From: Bacillota bacterium | Lineage (GTDB): Bacteria > Bacillota > Clostridia > Christensenellales > SZUA-584 | Length of the DNA stretch: 64,000 nt | Assembly (NCBI GenBank): GCA_023406895.1 | Contig: JAEXTV010000031.1 | Location: forward strand, 124,001 to 188,000 | Direction of reading: 5' to 3' | Part shown: one piece after another, positions 43,590 through 51,895 of the stretch | How positions within the stretch are numbered: position 1 is the first letter of the stretch | How the letters are laid out: each line of letters starts with the position of its first letter | Translations under genes and position numbers: made by a program | Notes under the pieces: generated by a model | What the model was told of the DNA's origin: nothing | Databases searched by the model: none | Seen by the model: only the letters and a program-made list of their open reading frames with translations

Positions 43590-44234
43590 ATGACGACGAT
43601 GACAATGCTGAATCACGCGCAGACGTGTTTTAATGAATTTGATAAGCACCTGATGGAAGATGAAAAGCCTTCCGTCTATTTTGACGAACTCGTGGAGAAG
43701 GAAGCGTTTCCGCAGCAGTATCCGTTTACGATGCTGACCGACCTGATTGGCGTGGAACAGTCGCCGACGCATCATCCCGAAGGCGATGTATGGCGGCATA
43801 CCATGCTCGTGGTGGACAACGCGGCGGAGATCAAGCGCCTCAGCAGACAGCCGCGCGCGTTGATGTGGGCGGCGCTGCTGCACGACACGGGCAAAAAGGA
43901 AACGACAAAGCTGCGAAAAGGCCGCATCACCGCGTACGATCACGACAAGGCGGGGGAGCGGCTTGCGGTGAGCTTCCTCGAGGCGTGCGGACAGAGCGAT
44001 GACTTTTGCCGACAGGTGAGCGCGCTCGTGCGCTGGCATATGCAGGCGCTGTTCGCATCCAAGAACCTGCCGTTTTACAACCCCAAAGCGATGATGGCAC
44101 AGACGGACGTGAACGAGGTGGCGCTGCTTTGCCTCGCCGACAGGCTCGGGCGCGGGCCAATCACCGCGCAGCAGCTTGAGCGCGAGCAGCAGCAGATTGC
44201 CGCGTTCGTGGAGAAAAGCCTCAAGTACAGATAA
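43590..44234 (+). CDS. HD-domain phosphohydrolase, tRNA-nucleotidyltransferase-like
   Basis: The protein of about 214 residues contains HPEGDVWRHTMLVVD and LHDTGKKETT, the HD metal motif seen in the HD domain of CCA-adding enzymes, with WHMQALF later. It lacks the nucleotidyltransferase domain. The frame is open from 43491, but this overlaps the rubredoxin-like gene. Start at 43590 (MTTMTMLNH) is a compromise, because no good ribosome-binding site precedes it. The next gene follows after 11 bases. Confidence 0.75.
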   Translation: MTTMTMLNHAQTCFNEFDKHLMEDEKPSVYFDELVEKEAFPQQYPFTMLTDLIGVEQSPTHHPEGDVWRHTMLVVDNAAEIKRLSRQPRALMWAALLHDTGKKETTKLRKGRITAYDHDKAGERLAVSFLEACGQSDDFCRQVSALVRWHMQALFASKNLPFYNPKAMMAQTDVNEVALLCLADRLGRGPITAQQLEREQQQIAAFVEKSLKYR

Positions 44235-44245
44235 AAGAGAATGAA

Positions 44246-44839
44246 ATGAAACGCATTTATGGCGCGCGCATCACGATAAAGCTGATGCGCGATTTTTTAA
44301 TCAGCATCGGTGATTTACGCCGTGCCGAGAAAGACGGCGACATCGATAAGAAGTTTGTGAAGCGTATTATGCTGGCCGTGACGCATGTGAACGGCTGTGC
44401 GCTGTGCAGCTGGTTTCATACGCGCGAAGCGCTCAAAATCGGCATGCCGCAGGACGAGATAGCGCGCCTGCTTGACGGAGAACTGCGTGACACACCCAGG
44501 GATGAAGCGGCGGCGCTTGTGTTTGCGCAGCACTATGCGGATACGCTGGGCGCTGTGGATGCCGATGCGTGGCGGCGCATCGTGGCCGCATACGGCGTGC
44601 GGAAAGCGCGCGGCATCCGAGCGGCGATTTGTATGATTATGGCGGGCAACGCGCAGGGCAACATCTGGGGCGCTTTTGCGTCCCGGCTCAAGGGAAAGCC
44701 GCAGACCGGCAGCAGCCTTGGTAAAGAGCTGGGTGTGCTCGTGTGCGATATTTTCGCAGTGCCGTTCATGCTCATCTGGGCGGCGTTTGCAGGGCTGATG
44801 AGGCGAATAACCTGGGCTGAAAGGCTGTATAGTCATTGA
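44246..44839 (+). CDS. Carboxymuconolactone decarboxylase / AhpD-like protein
   Basis: The 197-residue protein has the AhpD core HVNGCALCSWFHTREALKIGM, with the CxxCxxxH motif. This belongs to the CMD/AhpD family of peroxidases and peroxide-reducing partners. The C-terminal third is less conserved and basic. It begins 11 bases after the HD gene, with AAAAGAGAATGAA upstream. It may act on peroxides together with the repair genes; that is inference. Confidence 0.85.
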   Translation: MKRIYGARITIKLMRDFLISIGDLRRAEKDGDIDKKFVKRIMLAVTHVNGCALCSWFHTREALKIGMPQDEIARLLDGELRDTPRDEAAALVFAQHYADTLGAVDADAWRRIVAAYGVRKARGIRAAICMIMAGNAQGNIWGAFASRLKGKPQTGSSLGKELGVLVCDIFAVPFMLIWAAFAGLMRRITWAERLYSH

Positions 44840-44951
44840 TAGTTTATAAATTGCTAATCGGCATATAATATACAAACGCCTGATTTTGTATTTTTGGTGG
44901 TATATTATGTATACAGAGAATGATATTGATAAAGAAAAACAAGGTGATAAG

Positions 44952-45104
44952 ATGTCAGCTTTAACTGAAAGAGTCTTTGAAGTGAAGCCTGATAAGACAA
45001 GCGAATTCATGAAAATGCTTAGAAAGCCCATGATTTCGAAGCAATTTCTTGAAGATTGCAAAAAGGCAGCCGACAGCATCAAAGATTCTAAAAAAATCAA
45101 ATAG
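44952..45104 (+). CDS. Small antitoxin-like protein preceding a GNAT toxin
   Basis: The 50-residue protein reads MSALTERVFEVKPDKTSEFMKML and so on, predicted helical and Lys-rich. AAGGTG lies close before the ATG. It ends 13 bases before the GNAT gene start, the usual order of antitoxin then toxin in GNAT-based TA modules. It has no clear RHH motif, so the antitoxin role rests on position. An upstream in-frame ATG (44907) lacks a ribosome-binding site. Confidence 0.6.
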   Translation: MSALTERVFEVKPDKTSEFMKMLRKPMISKQFLEDCKKAADSIKDSKKIK

Positions 45105-45117
45105 TGCAGGTCTTGTT

Positions 45118-45623
45118 TTGAACACGATCCCGCTTACTGAGGAAAATACTGATATCATCAGCCATTTTTGCTGCGGCAAAGAAGGGTTAGACAATTATTT
45201 AAAAGAAGTGGCTTTGAAAGACCAAAATGATCACAAGGCAACAACCACACTTATCGTCAAGAATTACCCGGAAAAACGACACTCATAGGTTATTACACGC
45301 TCAAAAATACGTGTATTTTATTTCTTTCTGCAAATACCTTAAGGGGCTATCCGGCCATAGAAATTGTGTTTCTTGCCATTGACAAGAAATATCAAAGAAA
45401 AGGGTTAGGCAGTAAGATATTAAAGAAGATAATATATAAATCTATTGAGATATCACGATCATTCTCAGCAATCACAGTTCTCATACTATCTTCAGAGAAA
45501 GATGTCGTCGGTTTTTATAAAAAGAATCGATTTATTGATTTCCCGGATGTCTTTGAGATACTTCATGAAGATTGCAGAACATCAACAATTCCGCTTTTAT
45601 TAAATCTGCTGTACGAAGAATAG
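45118..45623 (+). pseudogene. Frameshifted GNAT acetyltransferase (TacT-like toxin)
   Basis: The first part (TTG 45118, MNTIPLTEENTDIISHFCCGKEGLDNYLKEVALKDQ) matches GNAT toxins of the TacT/AtaT kind. The frame breaks within AAAAA at 45272-45276; one extra A restores KTTLIGYYTLKNTCILF and so on. The acetyl-CoA motif QRKGLG and the end FYKKNRFIDF follow. TacT toxins acetylate aminoacyl-tRNA and stop translation. The loss could be real inactivation, phase variation in the A run, or an assembly error. Confidence 0.8.
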
Positions 45624-45734
45624 CATTATATATATTTCGTTTGATTTTGTATAATTAGATATTTTTGACTTTCATAACATTCCGTGATACGTTTAGTGCG
45701 GGATGGATATATTTGCATGAAACAGCGGTGATAC

Positions 45735-46292
45735 ATGAAATTAGTAAATACAATTCTCAAAATACTATTGCTTGTACAAATTGCAATCTGCATATTGACA
45801 CCATTCGACTCACTTAATACTGTTGCGCCGCTTGCAATGACCTTTTTGTTTATTTCGCTGGGTTTTTGGTTGCAGATCGAGCCTTCCGTCAAATATAAGG
45901 AAGCCATGCAGCAGGTATCCGAAGCCCATTATGAATTCTCGATGAGAGTGTTTCGTATGAAACCCAGCAACACAGAAGTTGAGAATGCCGGCAAAGCACG
46001 TTTGCAAGCGAGCGTTATTTTTGGCTCCATTTTTATTTCCATTGCATTGATTGTTTACATCGTGGTTTTCCTTGTCTATATAGATAACAATTTTTCATAT
46101 TTAATTTTCTACTTTTTCAAACCAACGAGGATAATCGGAGCTCTCATTTTGTTATCAAGCTGCGGGTTGCTGATTGATCGAAAAGTAAAAAACAAGAGGA
46201 ATAAAGAAAAACTATTTTCCGAGGCGAACATCTCGCAAACCGGGCTTATCATAGAAAACATTCTGTTATCTATGATCACTTTTATTTATTGA
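45735..46292 (+). CDS. Small multi-pass membrane protein of unknown function
   Basis: The 185-residue protein has about four membrane helices (KILLLVQIAICILTPF, VAPLAMTFLFISLGFWL, VIFGSIFISIALIVYIVVFLVYI, IGALILLSSCGLLI) and a charged cytoplasmic loop between helices 2 and 3. No family was recognised. It is AT-rich, like the toxin pair before it. A weak GCGGTG lies upstream of the ATG. Confidence 0.65.
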   Translation: MKLVNTILKILLLVQIAICILTPFDSLNTVAPLAMTFLFISLGFWLQIEPSVKYKEAMQQVSEAHYEFSMRVFRMKPSNTEVENAGKARLQASVIFGSIFISIALIVYIVVFLVYIDNNFSYLIFYFFKPTRIIGALILLSSCGLLIDRKVKNKRNKEKLFSEANISQTGLIIENILLSMITFIY

Positions 46293-46369
46293 TTCAAGAA
46301 AACAAAAGGATAAGTCTGTGATAGAAGAATGCCGCTGTGGTATAATATGGCCAAGGGAGGGTTTGTCCT

Positions 46370-47755
46370 ATGGCTATTGAATACGCATGTATCGTTCCGC
46401 ATCCGCCGCTTATTATTCCGGCGGTCGGCAGGGGAAAAGAAAGCAAAATCGCCGCCACGACGGAAAACTATCACAAGGTTGCCAAAGAGATCGCGCGCAT
46501 CATGCCAGAAACCATTGTGGTCGCATCTCCGCATGCCGTGATGTACGGCGACTATATCCACATTTCTCCCGGCAAATCGGCGGAGGGCGGGTTCGATCAC
46601 TTCGGCGCGCCGCACGAACGCTTCGAAAAAACATACGATACCGAATTTGTGAGCACGCTTTCGGATATCGTATTCGATAAAAACATCCACGCGGGCACCT
46701 TGGGCGAGCGGGACCCGGAGCTCGATCACGGCACAATGGTGCCGCTTTACTTCATCGATCAGTATTATAAAAACTATCGCCTCGTGCGCGTGTCATTATC
46801 GGGTCTCTCGTATCTGGAGCATTACCGCTTCGGCAGCTGCGTGGCACAAGCGGCGCAAAAGCTCGGCCGCAAAACCGTGTTCGTCGCGAGCGGCGACCTC
46901 TCGCACAAGCTTATGAAAAGCGGCCCATACGGCTTTGCCGCCGAAGGCCCCGAATTCGACGAGCAGGTGACGGCAGCGATGCCCGCGGGCGACTTCTATC
47001 GTTTCTTCGATTTCGCCGAAACGTTTACCGAGGCGGCGGCGGAGTGCGGTTTGCGCTCGTTCATCGAAATGGCGGGCGCGCTCGACGGTCTTGCCGTGAA
47101 GCCCACGGCGTTTTCGTATGAAGGGCCTTTCGGCGTGGGGTATGGCGTCTGCGGCTACAAGATCGGCGCAGCAGACGAGAACCGCCGTTTTGCGGACATT
47201 TATGAGTTGAAACAGGCGCAAATGCTCGCGGAAACGAAGGAGAAGGAAGACGCGTATGTGAAGCTTGCGCGGCTGTCGCTTGAAACCTATGTGACGACGG
47301 GCAAACGCGCGAAGCTGCCCAAGAGCCTTCCGAAGGACATGACAGACAGCCGGGCGGGCGTGTTTGTCTCGCTCAAGAAAAACGGGCGGCTGCGCGGCTG
47401 CATCGGCACGATCGAGCCGGCTGAGGAGTCGATCGCGCAAGAGATACTGCGCAACGCGGTCAGCGCGGGCACAGGCGACCCGCGGTTCGACCCGGTCACG
47501 CAGGATGAATTGCCCACCCTTGTTTACAGTGTGGATGTGCTCGGACAGGCGGAGCCCGCACCCTCAATGGACGATCTGGATGTGCAGCGCTATGGCGTGA
47601 TTGTCACCAAAGGGTATAAGCGTGGTCTTTTGCTGCCTAATCTTGAGGGCGTGAACACCCCCGAAGAGCAGGTGAATATCGCGCTGCAAAAGGCAGGCAT
47701 ACTGCGCAACGACAAATACACAATGGAGCGCTTTGAGGTGGTGCGGCACAAATGA
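46370..47755 (+). CDS. AmmeMemoRadiSam protein: MEMO-like dioxygenase fused to AMMECR1
   Basis: The 461-residue protein combines two domains. The N-terminal one (about residues 1-265) is a class III extradiol-dioxygenase/MEMO-like domain with PHPPLIIPAVG, ASPHAVMYGD and FVASGDLSHK. The C-terminal one is AMMECR1 (about 290-461), with GVFVSLKKNGRLRGCIGTIEP and VIVTKGYKRGLLLPNLEGV. The family is widespread in anaerobes but its reaction is unknown to me. GGGAGGG lies upstream of the ATG. Its stop overlaps the start of the radical SAM gene (ATGA). Confidence 0.9.
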   Translation: MAIEYACIVPHPPLIIPAVGRGKESKIAATTENYHKVAKEIARIMPETIVVASPHAVMYGDYIHISPGKSAEGGFDHFGAPHERFEKTYDTEFVSTLSDIVFDKNIHAGTLGERDPELDHGTMVPLYFIDQYYKNYRLVRVSLSGLSYLEHYRFGSCVAQAAQKLGRKTVFVASGDLSHKLMKSGPYGFAAEGPEFDEQVTAAMPAGDFYRFFDFAETFTEAAAECGLRSFIEMAGALDGLAVKPTAFSYEGPFGVGYGVCGYKIGAADENRRFADIYELKQAQMLAETKEKEDAYVKLARLSLETYVTTGKRAKLPKSLPKDMTDSRAGVFVSLKKNGRLRGCIGTIEPAEESIAQEILRNAVSAGTGDPRFDPVTQDELPTLVYSVDVLGQAEPAPSMDDLDVQRYGVIVTKGYKRGLLLPNLEGVNTPEEQVNIALQKAGILRNDKYTMERFEVVRHK

Positions 47756-48573
47756 GCAAACTGCTCTGCGGTATCTGTCCGCAAAACTGCATGCTGGAAG
47801 ACGGCCAAACGGGCTTCTGTCGTGCGCGCACACGCTGCGGCAACGAGATCAGCGCGAACAACTATGGGCGTGTCACGTCGTTGGCGCTCGACCCGATCGA
47901 AAAGAAGCCGCTGCGGCGTTTTCACCCGGGCAGCATGATACTCTCAGTGGGCAGCTACGGGTGCAACTTAAGGTGCCCGTTCTGTCAGAACTTCGAAATC
48001 TCCATGGCGGATGAGAAGCTCGGCGGCGTATATGTGTCGCCCGAAGCGCTGATCGAAAAAGCGCTATCCATCAAAGATAACCTCGGCGTGGCGTTCACGT
48101 ACAACGAGCCGCTGATCGGCTACGAATACGTGCGCGACTGCGCGAAGCTGCTTAAAGACAACGGCCTGAAAACCGTACTCGTGACCAACGGCTACATCAA
48201 CGAAGGGCCGATGAGTGAGCTGCTGCCCCTGATTGACGCGATGAACATCGATCTTAAAGCGTTTACGGAAAGCTATTACCAAACGCTTAAAGGGCAACTC
48301 GAACCCGTGAAGCGCACGATTGCGCTTTGCGCGCCGCGCTGCCACGTGGAGGTCACCACGCTGATTGTGCCCGGGCAAAACGACAGCGAACAGGACATGC
48401 GTGCACAATCAGCGTGGCTTGCGGGCATCAGCAGGGACATTCCGCTGCACATATCGCGCTTTTTTCCGCGCTACCATATGGAAGACGCGGCACCGACGTC
48501 CGTGGAAACGATCAGACATCTTGCGGCCGTCGCGCGCGAGTCGCTCACACACGTCTATATCGGCAACTGCTGA
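47752..48573 (+). CDS. amrS: AmmeMemoRadiSam radical SAM enzyme
   Basis: The 273-residue protein has the radical SAM motif CNLRCPFCQN (Cys71, Cys75, Cys78). An N-terminal Cys-rich stretch (CGICPQNC and GFCRARTRC) may hold another site. MNIDLKAFTESYYQTLKG and HISRFFPRYHM are typical of this branch of activating-enzyme-like proteins. The partner fused gene overlaps it by four bases, so the complete three-domain system is present as two genes. Substrate is unknown. Confidence 0.93.
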   Translation: MSKLLCGICPQNCMLEDGQTGFCRARTRCGNEISANNYGRVTSLALDPIEKKPLRRFHPGSMILSVGSYGCNLRCPFCQNFEISMADEKLGGVYVSPEALIEKALSIKDNLGVAFTYNEPLIGYEYVRDCAKLLKDNGLKTVLVTNGYINEGPMSELLPLIDAMNIDLKAFTESYYQTLKGQLEPVKRTIALCAPRCHVEVTTLIVPGQNDSEQDMRAQSAWLAGISRDIPLHISRFFPRYHMEDAAPTSVETIRHLAAVARESLTHVYIGNC

Positions 48574-48618
48574 TGCTGATATGACAGTCAATACATTTAT
48601 ATCTTCCATGCCAAATCA

Positions 48619-48647
48619 TTGAAAACCATACCGTATATTGATATAAT
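48619..48647 (+). promoter_or_regulatory. Sigma-A promoter of the zinc-ribbon cluster
   Basis: TTGAAA (48619-48624) and a perfect TATAAT (48642-48647) are 17 bases apart. The start of transcription near 48654 rules out the earliest TTG and supports the start at 48678. Confidence 0.82.
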
Positions 48648-48677
48648 AAATTAATATTGACTGATCAGGAGACGCTT

Positions 48678-49868
48678 TTGGACGAAGAGACAAATGCCGG
48701 TTCTTTGGTGACCGATGCAACGCAGGATGCAGAAGAAATAAAACCGCTGATCACTGCCAAGCTCACGTACGAATGCGGCGGTGTGCGCCAAGAAAAGGTG
48801 ACCGCACAGCTGTTTGCCGACGTGCTTGAGATGTCGGGCGCCGGGTTTTCGCGTACGCTCAAGCTGAGCACACTTTCCGCAGTGGAGCCGGGCAATTACC
48901 GCATGATCGTCCGCCATAAAGCGGGAGATATCACACTCTCGATGATCGGCCATCTCTATGAGGATTTTGTGCGGTACTTCATTAGCGCGTTCAATGAGAT
49001 CGTGTTTCACGAGTCGTTGATGAGCGAGACGGTGCACTTTGAAGCCAAGGGGCAGTATGTGTCGCCCACGGGCGAAACGTCGTCGGCGGTTTTTCGCGTC
49101 TGCGAGACGGCGCTGGCGGTGCTGCCGGAAACGCACGCGCTCGTGCGCGTTCCGTTCTGTTTGATGGCCGATATCAAAAACGAGCCGTACCGGCTGACCA
49201 TCACGGAAAAGCGGGGCAAAAGCCATGTGCTGCAAAAGCTCGGCTTCGCCACCGACGATTTTCTGCGCGAGTTTGCCAAGCGCGAGAAGGAGCTATTAAA
49301 GCTTACGAAGGAAAGGCTGCAAACCATCGCGCCGGTCAGCGATGCGCTCGCCAAGCTGATGACGGAAGGGCTTGTGGTACCGGCTCGGCAGATCAGAGAC
49401 ATATCCGCGCCATTCGCGGATGCGCTCGATGCAAAGCTTTTGGAACAGATTCCGGATGAGTACGGTTATTTAAAGTCTGTTTCAGGCGCGCTGGCTGTGG
49501 GCATCAAGCGCGGGCTGATGGGTGCGCTGACGGGAGAAAGCATCATATTGCTTGCGTCTGTCGAGAACAAGGTGATTATGGAAAGCCTCGGCGAGGCGGC
49601 GGCAGCCACGTATGTGTTCGATATGGGGCAAACGCCGTGGGAGGCCTTTTTGCCCGCGTTTAATGAGAGCATGCTCGCGGTCAATTTTCGCCGTGAGCCG
49701 ATTTACATGAGCGACGAAGCGCTCGCATCCGAAAAGCACGAGGCATACAGGAACGCGATTGTGCGCTGCCCCGCACTGGGGACACTTCGAAAACAATATT
49801 TGGGGCGCGTCGCGCACGGCGGGTTTGACGCATGGCAGCGCGCGCTCAACGGGTATATCAATCCATAA
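48678..49868 (+). CDS. Uncharacterised protein preceding two zinc-ribbon proteins
   Basis: The protein of about 396 residues reads MDEETNAGSLVTDATQDAEEIKPLI and onward. It starts at a TTG six bases after CAGGAG. The N-terminal 150 residues look like beta-rich repeats (ITAKLTYECGGVRQEKVTAQLFADVLEMSG; TVHFEAKGQYVSPTGET), perhaps tandem PH-like folds. A long helical middle and an alpha/beta C-terminal part follow (KSVSGALAVGIKRGLMGALTGES). No known family was recognised, and there are no membrane segments. Two zinc-ribbon genes follow within 35 bases, suggesting a common function. Confidence 0.7.
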   Translation: MDEETNAGSLVTDATQDAEEIKPLITAKLTYECGGVRQEKVTAQLFADVLEMSGAGFSRTLKLSTLSAVEPGNYRMIVRHKAGDITLSMIGHLYEDFVRYFISAFNEIVFHESLMSETVHFEAKGQYVSPTGETSSAVFRVCETALAVLPETHALVRVPFCLMADIKNEPYRLTITEKRGKSHVLQKLGFATDDFLREFAKREKELLKLTKERLQTIAPVSDALAKLMTEGLVVPARQIRDISAPFADALDAKLLEQIPDEYGYLKSVSGALAVGIKRGLMGALTGESIILLASVENKVIMESLGEAAAATYVFDMGQTPWEAFLPAFNESMLAVNFRREPIYMSDEALASEKHEAYRNAIVRCPALGTLRKQYLGRVAHGGFDAWQRALNGYINP

Positions 49869-49898
49869 CCATGAAATGTGGTATTGAGGAGGAACTCT

Positions 49899-50240
49899 AT
49901 GGCAGGCTACGATAAACCATGCATCGGCTGCGGTACGTTCATCGGCTACGACAGCCACTTTTGTCCCGTGTGCGGGAGACAGAGCCCGTTTTTTGACGCG
50001 TGCCCCGCATGCAACATTGAAATCAAGCGCGGGTGGCAGCGCTGCCCATCCTGCGGGAGAGATCTGTATACCGTTTGTCCGTTTTGCGGCCAAAGAACGT
50101 TTGTGGCCGAGAAGTGCGACAATTGCCACCAGCCGCTGATGATCAAATGCGAAAACAAGCTGTGTCAAGGTCTTCAATTCTTTGAAAACACCAAGTGCAC
50201 CTTGTGCGGCAAAAAAATAAAGCATAAGAAAGGAAAGTAA
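49899..50240 (+). CDS. Zinc-ribbon protein with six CxxC-type pairs
   Basis: The protein of about 113 residues has Cys pairs in CIGCG, CPVCG, CPACN, CPSCG, CPFCG, CDNCH and CTLCG. Up to three or four zinc ribbons or knuckles are likely. GAGGAGGAA precedes the ATG at 49899. It is the middle gene of three. It is probably a structural or RNA/DNA-binding protein; no function can be named. Confidence 0.8.
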   Translation: MAGYDKPCIGCGTFIGYDSHFCPVCGRQSPFFDACPACNIEIKRGWQRCPSCGRDLYTVCPFCGQRTFVAEKCDNCHQPLMIKCENKLCQGLQFFENTKCTLCGKKIKHKKGK

Positions 50241-50244
50241 GGTT

Positions 50245-50913
50245 ATGATGCAGGCATTTACGCGCAATTATGAGGATAACAGCACCGATGCGGGATTTCA
50301 GTTCACGTTTTACTGCGACGTGTGCCACGACGGTTTCAAAACGTCTTTCATCGAATCGGCGACATATAAAAAGGGGAGCCTGCTCCGGGGCCTTACACGC
50401 GGCATCGGGGCGGCGGGCAGCCTGTTCGGCGGGGCGCTCGGCAACATCAGCAGCGCGGCTTATCAGGGCGAGCACATCCTCGGAGAGCGTTTCGAAGGCA
50501 TGTCGCCCGAATGGCAGAAGGAGCATGAAAAGGCGTTTGCGATGGCGCAGAACGAAGCCAAGCAGCATTTTCACCGCTGCCACAAGTGCCACAGCTGGGT
50601 GTGCGACACCTGCTTTAACGACGAAGTGGGCCTTTGTGCCGAGTGTGCGCCGCGCGCCAATGTGGAAATCGCGGCGGCACGAGCCGATAAGATGAAACGC
50701 GACATATGGGATAAAGCGGATCAGACGCAGGTGTTTCAGGGTGAGATTGAGCAGAAGACGACGTTCTGCCCGAACTGCGGAAAGCCTGCGGGCAACGCGA
50801 AGTTCTGCACCAACTGCGGCGCGAACTTAGCGCAGAACACCTGCCCGACCTGCGGCGCGGAGAACGACCCGAGCGTACGGTTCTGCGGCGAGTGCGGCAC
50901 AAAGCTGAAATAA
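50245..50913 (+). CDS. Zinc-ribbon protein with glycine-rich segment
   Basis: The 222-residue protein has an N-terminal CDVCHDGF, a Gly-rich segment (LLRGLTRGIGAAGSLFGGALGN), the double knuckle CHKCHSWVCDTCFNDEVGLCAEC, and two C-terminal zinc ribbons (CPNCGKPAGNAKFCTNCG, CPTCGAENDPSVRFCGECG). The architecture resembles the TFIIB-type and zinc_ribbon_2 proteins of bacteria that bind at membranes or in sensor complexes. It begins four bases after the previous gene. A double-hairpin repeat lies beyond it. Confidence 0.8.
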   Translation: MMQAFTRNYEDNSTDAGFQFTFYCDVCHDGFKTSFIESATYKKGSLLRGLTRGIGAAGSLFGGALGNISSAAYQGEHILGERFEGMSPEWQKEHEKAFAMAQNEAKQHFHRCHKCHSWVCDTCFNDEVGLCAECAPRANVEIAAARADKMKRDIWDKADQTQVFQGEIEQKTTFCPNCGKPAGNAKFCTNCGANLAQNTCPTCGAENDPSVRFCGECGTKLK

Positions 50914-50970
50914 AGATATGACAAGCAGCGCTGGGTGAAAACTCGGCGCTGTAATTTATTTCGCGTGATG

Positions 50971-51015
50971 CCTCCCTCAGTCGCCTAACGGCGACAGCTC
51001 CCTCCAGAGGGAGCC
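50971..51015. repeat. Double-hairpin repeat
   Basis: CTCCCTCAGTCGCCT, then ACGGCGACAGCTCCCTC, then GAGGGAGCC: the two-hairpin layout of the copy at 23344. The first stem GTCGCC/GGCGAC and second stem GCTCCCTC/GAGGGAGC are both fully paired. Confidence 0.8.
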
Positions 51016-51165
51016 AATTGTTCGAGATAAGATGAATTCCAGAAGGTGTCGGCTGAACTTGAAGCATGGCGAGGATCATATCGATCTGCCAAACGACCCA
51101 ATAGTGAACCAATACTATCAAAAAAGCACGAACCCATGCCTCCCAATCCACCCCTGCGGAGAGAA

Positions 51166-51193
51166 GAAAAAAAGGGATGCTTAAAAGCATCCC
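51166..51193 (-). terminator. Rho-independent terminator of the 51.2-kb gene
   Basis: On the minus strand GGGATGC pairs with GCATCCC around TTTTAA and is followed by a run of Ts (forward A run at 51166-51173). Confidence 0.85.
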
Positions 51194-51205
51194 GTAAAAT
51201 CATTC

Positions 51206-51430
51206 TTACATGTACTTTTTATCAAAGCCGATCACTTCGTAGTAATCCGGTTCACCATAACTATCGAAAGGAACCGGATTCTCAATCGGGACATACAGCA
51301 CGTCGATGTCCTCTTCCCTCAGCCTGTAGCCCTCGCCGAACCAGTGGTCATGATGTAACTTGGTACCGTCTTCAAGCTCGTAACTGTAGGATATACCAGC
51401 CTCGTGAAAATTCCTTCTGACGATGTTCAT
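51206..51430 (-). CDS. Small conserved-looking protein of unknown function
   Basis: The 74-residue acidic protein (MNIVRRNFHEAGISYSYELEDGTKLHHDHWFGEGYRL and onward) has several His, Tyr and Asp residues that could bind metal or nucleotide. No family was recognised. The AAGGAGG site just before the ATG and a proper terminator after the stop make it a real gene. It is monocistronic. Confidence 0.65.
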   Translation of the reverse strand: MNIVRRNFHEAGISYSYELEDGTKLHHDHWFGEGYRLREEDIDVLYVPIENPVPFDSYGEPDYYEVIGFDKKYM

Positions 51431-51824
51431 TATTCTTGACCTCCTTATTTTTTGAAGTCGCCAAAAAGGCGCGGGGTAACAAATGTTTCATTAGCCTACA
51501 CTGATGTCCTGCATTCTTAAACGTACGTTGGATATTGAATACTTCGATATACAATCCGTTTTTCCTGCATTGACAATAAAGTCACAAACCGGTTGCCTGC
51601 CATACTATAATCTATACAAAAGCCGGTGAAATGATAACACAATAGCTATCGGCTTAGATAGTAAAAAACTGTTTGCGAGGAGTGCGGTTTGTTCTTCAGT
51701 TCTGCCGCCTGCTGGCGATAATCCTCAGGCGAGGAAATCGGTCAGCGAAACTGGCATTCAGCATAGGAGATGTGTGATTAAAAAATGTTTGCAAGCGCAT
51801 AACAATAATTTTAACAGAAAGAAC
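51431..51824. other. Gap between minus-strand gene and alpha-oxoamine synthase
   Basis: No gene is visible in this gap. It is AT-rich in its right half, and the left end carries the ribosome-binding site of the minus-strand gene. Confidence 0.5.
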
Positions 51825-51853
51825 TTGTTAGATAATCAAATAATCTGTATACT
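51825..51853 (+). promoter_or_regulatory. Promoter of the alpha-oxoamine synthase gene
   Basis: TTGTTA (51825-51830) and TATACT (51848-51853) are 17 bases apart, about 40 bases before the GTG start. Confidence 0.7.
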
Positions 51854-51895
51854 CAATCATAGATTAATGCAGAATATGACGAGGGAGATATATTC

